A stretch of DNA of 12,877 nt, taken from contig CAJGDH010000027.1 in NCBI GenBank assembly GCA_904502145.1, positions 1-12,877 of the forward strand, read 5' to 3'. The stretch is from an uncultured Eubacterium sp. Its GTDB lineage: Bacteria; Bacillota; Clostridia; Lachnospirales; Lachnospiraceae. Made by a program: the position numbers and the translations under genes. Below, in pieces: positions 1 to 4,903 of this stretch. Position 1 is the first letter of the stretch. Each line of letters starts with the position of its first letter. The notes under the pieces are model-generated. The model had not been told where the DNA came from. It did not search any database and was given only the letters and a program-made list of their open reading frames with translations.

Positions 1-848
1 CCCATCTGCAGTTTGATGGTTTCCTGGCGGTCTATCATTGTGATGACAGCAAGTCCAGGAGCAATCCTCTGGTGAAGAAGATCAGCAAGGATTCCGTCCT
101 CACTTTGTCCGGGCTGAAGCCTGAACAGCATTTTACCCAGCCGCCCGCCCATTATACCGAAGCCTCCCTGGTAAAAACTCTTGAGGAGCTTGGTATCGGA
201 AGACCTTCTACTTACGCTCCGACGATCACAGTGCTCCTGGGAAGAAGATACATCACCAAGGAGAAGAAGAATCTTTACATGACCGAGCTTGGCGAGGCGG
301 TAAACGAGATGATGATGGAAGCCTTCCCTTCCATAGTAAATGTAAACTTTACCGCCAGCATGGAATCCCTGCTCGACGGGGTGGAAGAAGGAAAGGTAAA
401 GTGGAAGACGATCGTGGAGAATTTTTATCCTGATCTGGAGGAAGCGGTAAAAAATGCCGAGGACCAGCTTCAGAAGGTAAAGATCCAGGATGAAGTCAGT
501 GATGAGATCTGCTCGGAATGCGGAAGAAACATGGTGATCAAATATGGCCCCCACGGAAAATTCCTGGCCTGTCCGGGCTTCCCGGAATGCCGCAATACCA
601 TGCCTTACTTTGAGAAGATCGGGGTCAAGTGTCCCAAATGCGGTAAGGATATCGTCCTTAAGAAGACGAAAAAGGGTCGAAAGTACTACGGATGTATTGA
701 CAATCCCACCTGTGACTTCATGAGCTGGCAGAAAGTTTCCCCCATCCCCTGCAAAGAGTGCGGAGGCTACATGGTAGAGAAGGGAAAGAAACTTGTATGT
801 GCGGATCCTGCCTGCGGATTTGTCCAGGATAAGGACGAGATGAAATAA
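1..848 (+). CDS. topA: DNA topoisomerase I, C-terminal part (5' truncated by window)
   Basis: Type IA topoisomerase that relaxes negatively supercoiled DNA by single-strand passage. The reading frame is open from position 3 to the TAA at 846-848, giving 281 visible residues of a protein usually near 700 aa, so the start and the catalytic Tyr lie upstream of the window. The first visible residues (FDGFLAVY) and the stretch with GIGRPSTYAPTI are conserved type IA core elements. Three C-terminal zinc ribbons follow, each with CxxC and a later Cys pair, starting at about nt 510 (CSECG), nt 630 (KCPKCG) and nt 748 (PCKECG). The internal GTG at 72 is not the gene start. A hairpin terminator follows 22 nt after the stop, separating it from codY. 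topA next to codY is an arrangement I associate with clostridial genomes (from memory). Confidence 0.96.
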   Translation, partial: HLQFDGFLAVYHCDDSKSRSNPLVKKISKDSVLTLSGLKPEQHFTQPPAHYTEASLVKTLEELGIGRPSTYAPTITVLLGRRYITKEKKNLYMTELGEAVNEMMMEAFPSIVNVNFTASMESLLDGVEEGKVKWKTIVENFYPDLEEAVKNAEDQLQKVKIQDEVSDEICSECGRNMVIKYGPHGKFLACPGFPECRNTMPYFEKIGVKCPKCGKDIVLKKTKKGRKYYGCIDNPTCDFMSWQKVSPIPCKECGGYMVEKGKKLVCADPACGFVQDKDEMK

Positions 849-870
849 CAGATATTACAGCATGAGAATT

Positions 871-932
871 GCTGCGATTAAGAGAAAACTGTAATCCTGT
901 TCTCTTTTAATCGCAGCTTTTTCTATGTTTTT
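871..932 (+). terminator. Intrinsic terminator after topA
   Basis: GCTGCGATTAA (871-881) pairs with TTAATCGCAGC (907-917), and the stem continues imperfectly through AGAGA/TCTCT. The stem is followed directly by a T run (917-922) and another at about 926-932. It ends topA transcription, so codY must have its own promoter. Confidence 0.9.
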
Positions 933-965
933 TTGAGTAATTTGATAAATTGCCAAGTTGCACCC

Positions 966-994
966 TTGAATTGTTGCAATTAATATAATATATT
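966..994 (+). promoter_or_regulatory. Candidate distal promoter of codY
   Basis: TTGAAT (966-971), a 17-nt spacer and TATATT (989-994) form a reasonable sigma-A promoter about 110 nt upstream of the codY start. A 13-nt dyad AATTG-TTG-CAATT (969-981) overlaps the -35. Prediction by eye only; the whole 923-1070 stretch is AT-rich, so chance matches are expected. Confidence 0.4.
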
Positions 995-1022
995 CACAAA
1001 AGTCTAAACAATTCAGAATGTA

Positions 1023-1049
1023 TTGTTGAATAGGATTATTTAATATGAT
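1023..1049 (+). promoter_or_regulatory. Candidate proximal promoter of codY
   Basis: TTGTTG (1023-1028), a 15-nt spacer and TATGAT (1044-1049). The spacer is 2 nt shorter than ideal. The hexamers resemble those of the lut promoter at 4253-4280, where the -35 is identical, and both are followed by the same GTATAAAGG leader element. Confidence 0.45.
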
Positions 1050-1056
1050 AAAATCA

Positions 1057-1074
1057 GTATAAAGGAAATTGTGT
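1057..1074 (+). repeat. Leader element shared with the lut operon (copy 1)
   Basis: The 18-nt stretch beginning GTATAAAGGAAATT lies 13 nt downstream of the first base of the proposed codY -10. It matches 16 of 18 positions of the stretch at 4291-4308 in the lut leader. The function is unknown; it falls in or near the start of the transcript. Confidence 0.5.
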
Positions 1075-1103
1075 GTTTTTTTAAAACAATATGGAGGCAT
1101 GAA

Positions 1104-1874
1104 ATGAGTGTCCAACTGCTTGATAAAACTAGAAAGATCAACAAACTGCTGCACAATAATAACTCCCACAAGGTTGTCTTCAATGACATCTGTGATGTAC
1201 TCAGTGACATCCTTGTATCGAATGTTCTTGTGATCAGCAGAAAAGGAAAAGTACTGGGAATCAAAAACCGGTCGGACATCGAAGCCATCGACCATCTGAT
1301 CACCAATGAGGTCAGGGAATACATTGACCCCATGCTGAATGAAAGGCTGCTCGGTGTCCTGTCCACCAAGGAAAATGTCAACCTGGAAACCCTGGGATTT
1401 GAATTTCAGGATTCCAACAGCTATGAAGCTATCATCAATCCCATCGATATCGCGGGAGAGAGACTCGGAACCGTATTCATGTATCGTAAGGAGCGCCAGT
1501 ATGAGATAGACGATATCATCCTTGTGGAGTACGGCACAACGGTGGTGGGTCTTGAGATGATGCGGGCTGTAAATGAAGAAAACGCGGAGGAGAATCGTAA
1601 GGTATCCATTGTGAAATCGGCAATCTCAACCTTATCCTTCTCCGAGCTGGAAGCCATCCAGCATATTTTCGAAGAACTTGACGGGGAGGAAGGAATCCTG
1701 GTAGCCAGCAAGATCGCTGACCGGGTTGGGATCACCAGATCCGTCATCGTCAATGCCCTTCGGAAGTTTGAGAGTGCGGGAGTGATCGAATCCCGGTCAT
1801 CCGGCATGAAGGGAACCTATATTAAAGTATTAAATGATGTTGTGTTTGATGAACTGAAGAAAATGAGACAGTAA
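1104..1874 (+). CDS. codY: CodY, global transcriptional regulator
   Basis: CodY represses (sometimes activates) nutrient-adaptation genes, binding DNA when GTP and, in many species, branched-chain amino acids are plentiful. The ATG at 1104 is preferred over the GTG at 1071 because GGAGG (1093-1097) sits 6 nt ahead of it and the N-terminus MSVQLLDKTRKIN then aligns with Bacillus CodY; this gives 256 aa against about 259. An N-terminal GAF-type sensor (to about residue 155, with the conserved GERLGT) is followed by a linker helix and a winged helix-turn-helix. Residues 200-221, ASKIADRVGITRSVIVNALRK within the longer conserved stretch, are essentially identical to the Bacillus recognition region. 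In contrast, the loop that forms the isoleucine pocket in Bacillus (R61, M62, M65, F71, P72, Y75, from memory) is not conserved. The DUF262 gene follows after 21 nt with no terminator between, so the two are probably co-transcribed. Confidence 0.96.
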   Translation: MSVQLLDKTRKINKLLHNNNSHKVVFNDICDVLSDILVSNVLVISRKGKVLGIKNRSDIEAIDHLITNEVREYIDPMLNERLLGVLSTKENVNLETLGFEFQDSNSYEAIINPIDIAGERLGTVFMYRKERQYEIDDIILVEYGTTVVGLEMMRAVNEENAEENRKVSIVKSAISTLSFSELEAIQHIFEELDGEEGILVASKIADRVGITRSVIVNALRKFESAGVIESRSSGMKGTYIKVLNDVVFDELKKMRQ

Positions 1875-1895
1875 TCTGTATCAGCGGAGGAAGAC

Positions 1896-3671
1896 ATGGA
1901 TAATTATAAGATCACACACTATTCAATCAGCAATATCTTAAAGTATGTTCAGGATGACCAGATCGCCATTCCCGAGATCCAGCGTCCTTTTGTCTGGAAA
2001 GGTAAAGAGGTCTGTGCCCTGATCGATTCCTTATATGAAGGATATCCCATCGGCTACCTGATCATCTGGCAGAATTCCAAGGTCAGGGTCCGGGATTTCG
2101 GCAGAGGAGGTACAAAGAAGATCCTCATCGACGGTCAGCAGCGTGTCACATCCCTCATGGCCGCCATCCTGGGCAAAGAAATCCTTGATGATGATTACCG
2201 GTACCGCAGGATCCAGATCGCCTTCAACCCCGTTATGGAAGAAGGGGAAGAACATTTTGTTGTGTACGATGAATCCCTGGCGGATGATCCGGAATGGATC
2301 AAGGATATCTCCGTCCTGTTTAAAAATGACTTCTCCTACCGTAAATTTGAACAGGAATACCGGAATCTTAACCCGGGGAAAGACCTGTCGAAACTGGAGG
2401 AGAACATTGACCGCCTTAAAGGTATCCTGAAACATCAGGTAGGTATCATCGAACTGTCCTTCCTCCTGGATATTGATGTGGTCTCGGAGATCTTCATCCG
2501 TATCAACCTTCAGGGCAAGCCTCTGAATCAGGAAGACTTTGTCATGTCCAAGATCTCGGTGAACGAGCAGTATGACGGAGATCTTATCCGCAACTGCATC
2601 GACCATTTCTGTCATCTCCTCAAGGAGCCTTCTTTCCTTTCCATCCTGAAAAAGAGTGAGAAGGAATTCCTCTCCACGGAATACGGGAAGGCCATAAGAT
2701 GGGCAGGAGATGCAAAGGATGTTCTCTATGTTCCCTCCTACGCGGATATGCTTAAAGTCGTGATGATCGCCTGCTTCGGCAAGAACAGGGTAGGTGACCT
2801 CGTCCATCTGCTGTCGGGAAGGATCTCCCGCCGCGGTGAAAGCTCCAGAAAGCTGACCAAGGAATCCTTCCGCCGTCTGGGAGAAGGTGTGAAGGCCTTT
2901 GTAGCGGAAGAGAATTTCCAGGCATTCCAGGATGCACTTAAAAAATACGGGTACAGCTGTGACAGGCTTCTCTATTCCCAGTCTGTGATGAATTACTGTT
3001 ATGCCATGTACCTCAAGATGACCATGCAGGGAATCACCGGTGAGAAGAGGGATAAGATGATCATCCGCTGGCTGACCATGGTTCTGATCACAGGACATTA
3101 TCAGACATCATCGGAAAATACCGTGGTCAGAGACTGTGCGGTCATCGACCAGGAAGGATTCTCCTCCTATCTGGATTCGATCGAAGACCTCCGTCTTACC
3201 GGGGAATTCTTCGAGGCCATTCTTCCGGACAAATATGCGGTAACCACCATGCGGACAGCACCTTATCTTGCTTATCTTGCTGCCCAGTGTGCGTCGGGTG
3301 CCCGTGCCATCTTCAGTGAGGATGTGACCATCGAGGAACTGTATGCAGGGAAGGCTGACTCCTATCAGCTTCTTCCCAAGGCCTATCTGGAAAAATGCGG
3401 ATTCAGAACCAGGGAAACCTACGGCCAGGTTGCCAATATCACCTACATCCCCAAGGAGATCAAAGCGATCGTCCGCAAAAATGCTCCTTCTGCCTATGAA
3501 GATCAGCTGAAAGAGAAAGTATCGGAAGACGTCATCAGGGAAACCCTGAAGGAGAACGCCGTTCCCCCCACTCTCTTTACCGTGGGAGAAAAGGATGTGG
3601 AAGCATTCCTTCTTGAAAGAAGAAAACTTATGGCCGAAAAGGTAAAAGAGTATTACCTCTCTCTTAAATAA
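1896..3671 (+). CDS. DUF262 (DGQQR) family protein with degenerate HNH-like C-terminus
   Basis: The N-terminal domain (about residues 8-215) is DUF262, related to the GmrS half of type IV restriction enzymes and to phage-defence proteins such as SspE and BrxU. Visible signatures are IPEIQRPFVW (25-34), DGQQRVTSL (79-87) and FIRINLQGKPL (200-210). A helical middle region follows. Around residues 490-530 the pattern LLPKAYLEK...VANITYIPKEIK...APSAY resembles the DUF1524 HNH nuclease core (DHIFPK...NxLxNLxxL...N), but the catalytic His position is Q491 and the later Asn appears to be Lys. Nuclease activity from this domain is therefore doubtful, while the DGQQR NTP-binding part looks intact. There is no signal peptide or membrane segment. 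The ATG at 1896 has GGAGG 7 nt upstream. It lies 21 nt after codY and ends before a strong terminator, so it likely shares the codY promoter. Its role is unknown: defence, NTP-dependent regulation, or a housekeeping variant. Confidence 0.9.
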   Translation: MDNYKITHYSISNILKYVQDDQIAIPEIQRPFVWKGKEVCALIDSLYEGYPIGYLIIWQNSKVRVRDFGRGGTKKILIDGQQRVTSLMAAILGKEILDDDYRYRRIQIAFNPVMEEGEEHFVVYDESLADDPEWIKDISVLFKNDFSYRKFEQEYRNLNPGKDLSKLEENIDRLKGILKHQVGIIELSFLLDIDVVSEIFIRINLQGKPLNQEDFVMSKISVNEQYDGDLIRNCIDHFCHLLKEPSFLSILKKSEKEFLSTEYGKAIRWAGDAKDVLYVPSYADMLKVVMIACFGKNRVGDLVHLLSGRISRRGESSRKLTKESFRRLGEGVKAFVAEENFQAFQDALKKYGYSCDRLLYSQSVMNYCYAMYLKMTMQGITGEKRDKMIIRWLTMVLITGHYQTSSENTVVRDCAVIDQEGFSSYLDSIEDLRLTGEFFEAILPDKYAVTTMRTAPYLAYLAAQCASGARAIFSEDVTIEELYAGKADSYQLLPKAYLEKCGFRTRETYGQVANITYIPKEIKAIVRKNAPSAYEDQLKEKVSEDVIRETLKENAVPPTLFTVGEKDVEAFLLERRKLMAEKVKEYYLSLK

Positions 3672-3712
3672 CCTTAAATAATCATCTCGAAAAACAATTG
3701 TTAATAATATGG

Positions 3713-3746
3713 AAAGACCTGCCTTTACGATAGGCAGGTCTTTTTT
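3713..3746 (+). terminator. Intrinsic terminator ending the codY-DUF262 unit
   Basis: AAAGACCTGCC (3713-3723) and GGCAGGTCTTT (3733-3743) form a perfect 11-bp stem with a 9-nt loop, followed by a T6 run (3741-3746). Read from the other strand the stem ends in TCTTTCC, so it may also weakly end the convergent minus-strand gene. Confidence 0.95.
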
Positions 3747-3758
3747 ACGGTAATATGA

Positions 3759-4079
3759 TCACTTGGTCAGAAAATATTCCCTCGCTGTTCCCAGGACTTT
3801 TCCAGCCGGTGAGAGAACGATAAACTGGTCCCAGTGGGAAACCATGTCCTTCATCTCCCCGGCATCCGGATCGGTTACTTTCCAGCATACGATCACGTCA
3901 GAGTTGGTGACATCTTCCGCTTTACTCCAGATCATGATCAGCCCCGGATCCGAATCGTCCAGGGAAAGATCTCCTTTTAATTTCACTTCAATCTTTATGG
4001 ACTCCATGGCTTCACGGAGTACACTCTTCGTTCCTTCAGCCGATCCGGTGGGGTTGGCGTCTAACTGATGAATATCCAT
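3759..4079 (-). CDS. Hypothetical protein, 106 aa
   Basis: I do not recognise this gene. It encodes a small acidic protein with no signal peptide, membrane segment or cysteine cluster (a single Cys), so probably a cytosolic protein. The C-terminal half alternates hydrophobic and polar residues (GLIMIWS, DVIVCWKV, WDQFIVLSPAGKVLG), suggesting a small beta-rich fold. The minus-strand ATG (4079-4077) is preceded at 6 nt by GAGG within GAAAGAGGT, which supports it over the opposite-strand reading frame covering 3763-4068, which has a TTG start and no good ribosome binding site. It is the only minus-strand gene in the window, convergent with the DUF262 gene and divergent from the lut operon. Confidence 0.72.
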   Translation of the reverse strand: MDIHQLDANPTGSAEGTKSVLREAMESIKIEVKLKGDLSLDDSDPGLIMIWSKAEDVTNSDVIVCWKVTDPDAGEMKDMVSHWDQFIVLSPAGKVLGTAREYFLTK

Positions 4080-4217
4080 TGCTTACCTCTTTCTAAAAAC
4101 CAGTATTTCAAATTATCATATTTCTATATAAAGAATATCATAAAGTTCTGCTGGTAATATTATGGATAAATGCATTTTTTTGTTGAGATAAGCCAATTTT
4201 ATTCAGTATTTTGATGG

Positions 4218-4232
4218 AATTTTCTGCAAATA
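4218..4232 (+). promoter_or_regulatory. Predicted CodY box upstream of lut promoter
   Basis: AATTTTCTGCAAATA matches 13 of 15 positions of the CodY consensus AATTTTCWGAAAATT. It is centred about 28 nt upstream of the proposed -35, near -62 from the expected transcription start. The near-identical recognition helix of the CodY encoded in this window makes the Bacillus consensus applicable. At this distance it could repress together with further sites or act as an activator; the sequence does not decide. Confidence 0.65.
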
Positions 4233-4250
4233 GTGATATTAAGTTCAATA

Positions 4251-4266
4251 AATTGTTGACGCAATT
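4251..4266. promoter_or_regulatory. Inverted repeat over the lut -35
   Basis: AATTGTTGACGCAATT has 5-bp arms AATTG/CAATT separated by 6 nt and covers the whole -35 hexamer. A bound protein would block RNA polymerase. The arms recall the outer halves of PdhR/LldR-type GntR operators (AATTGGT-N3-ACCAATT), but the spacing is 1 nt shorter and the inner bases differ, so the regulator is unknown. Confidence 0.4.
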
Positions 4267-4280
4267 ATCCTGAATATAAT
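4253..4280 (+). promoter_or_regulatory. Promoter of the lut-men-fix cluster
   Basis: TTGTTG (4253-4258), a 16-nt spacer and a consensus TATAAT (4275-4280). Expected start near 4287, leaving a leader of about 43 nt before the lutC ATG. This is the best promoter seen in the window. Confidence 0.75.
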
Positions 4281-4290
4281 ACAATATTTT

Positions 4291-4308
4291 GTATAAAGGT
4301 AATTATGT
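4291..4308 (+). repeat. Leader element shared with codY (copy 2)
   Basis: The 18-nt stretch beginning GTATAAAGGTAATT lies just after the expected transcription start. It differs from the codY copy (1057-1074) at only 2 positions. It could be a protein site at the start of the transcript or an mRNA element; the AAAGG is too far from the lutC ATG to serve as its ribosome binding site. Confidence 0.5.
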
Positions 4309-4329
4309 ATTGCCGGAAAGGAGCGAAAC

Positions 4330-4881
4330 ATGAACCAATTTACTGATGCATTGTATGAAAGATTCAAGACAAATTTGGAAGCGGTGAACGGAACCTGTGT
4401 CCGCTGTTCCAAAGAGAACCTTGGAAAGACGGTTGCAGATGTGTTTAAAGAAGCAGATATACATGATGCATGTATAGCTGAAACACCGCTGCTTACAGAA
4501 GCGGGGGTAGCTGAAGCTCTGAAGGAAGCCGGAATGGACGTTTATACTGACCATATCAGGCTCCACGGGGAGACGGTTAAAGGCGGTGTATCCGAGAACC
4601 AGTATGCCATCGCTGACCTTGGTACCATGGTACAGGGGAGAGATGTCATCGATGAACGGACCGTAGCAACCATGTCTGAATACTATATCGGAATCGTAAA
4701 GGGATCTACCATTCTGAATGAATATGATGACATGTTTGATGTCCTTGCAGAACTTCCCGAAATGCCCGGATTTGTCGGATTTATCACCGGACCGAGCCGC
4801 ACTGCCGATATCGAATGCGTGAGCACCGTAGGCGTACACGGACCGATCAAGCTGACCGCAGTAGTCGTGGATGATGTGTGA
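4330..4881 (+). CDS. lutC: LutC-type LUD domain protein (lactate utilisation)
   Basis: LUD-domain subunit of the LutABC L-lactate oxidation system, which converts L-lactate to pyruvate in the cytosol; the exact job of LutC is not settled. The family signature is clear: YAIADLGTMVQ in the middle and FITGPSRTADIE plus GVHGP near the C-terminus. At 183 aa it is shorter than LutC of Bacillus or E. coli (about 230-240 aa), the difference being at the N-terminus. The ATG at 4330 is preceded by AAAGGAG at normal spacing, so the short form appears genuine. It is the first gene after the predicted promoter, and the lutB-lutA fusion begins 22 nt after its stop. Confidence 0.88.
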   Translation: MNQFTDALYERFKTNLEAVNGTCVRCSKENLGKTVADVFKEADIHDACIAETPLLTEAGVAEALKEAGMDVYTDHIRLHGETVKGGVSENQYAIADLGTMVQGRDVIDERTVATMSEYYIGIVKGSTILNEYDDMFDVLAELPEMPGFVGFITGPSRTADIECVSTVGVHGPIKLTAVVVDDV

Positions 4882-4903
4882 TTAAGAGGAAGGAGGATCT
4901 ATC

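Larger units (their letters stand above)
4080..4329. other. Intergenic region between the divergent 106-aa gene and lut operon
   Basis: A 250-nt AT-rich region without a gene. Its right side holds the CodY box, the -35 dyad, the lut promoter and the shared leader element listed separately. Its left side must hold the promoter of the minus-strand gene; on that strand TATGAT lies about 40 nt ahead of the start codon, with only a poor -35 (TTTATG, 18-nt spacing). Confidence 0.6.

Noticed and set aside
1009..1023. Possible CodY box in the codY leader (around TTCAGAA)
   Set aside because: Only about 9 of 15 positions match the consensus, which is expected by chance in such AT-rich sequence.
2031..3098. 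A 355-codon open frame antisense to the DUF262 gene
   Set aside because: It lies fully inside a gene with clear domain motifs, has no recognisable protein features, and mirrors the codon bias of the sense frame.
3693..3702. Palindrome AACAATTGTT after the DUF262 gene
   Set aside because: Perfect but only 10 bp, in AT-rich sequence between a stop codon and a terminator, with no promoter next to it.
3763..4068. Plus-strand frame of 101 codons opposite the small gene
   Set aside because: TTG start without a proper ribosome binding site, directly after a terminator; the minus-strand frame has an ATG and GAGG at 6 nt.
4251..4271. Possible Rex (NADH-sensing repressor) site at the lut promoter
   Set aside because: TTGTTGA resembles one half of the clostridial Rex motif, but the second half (TTAACAA at the right spacing) is absent.
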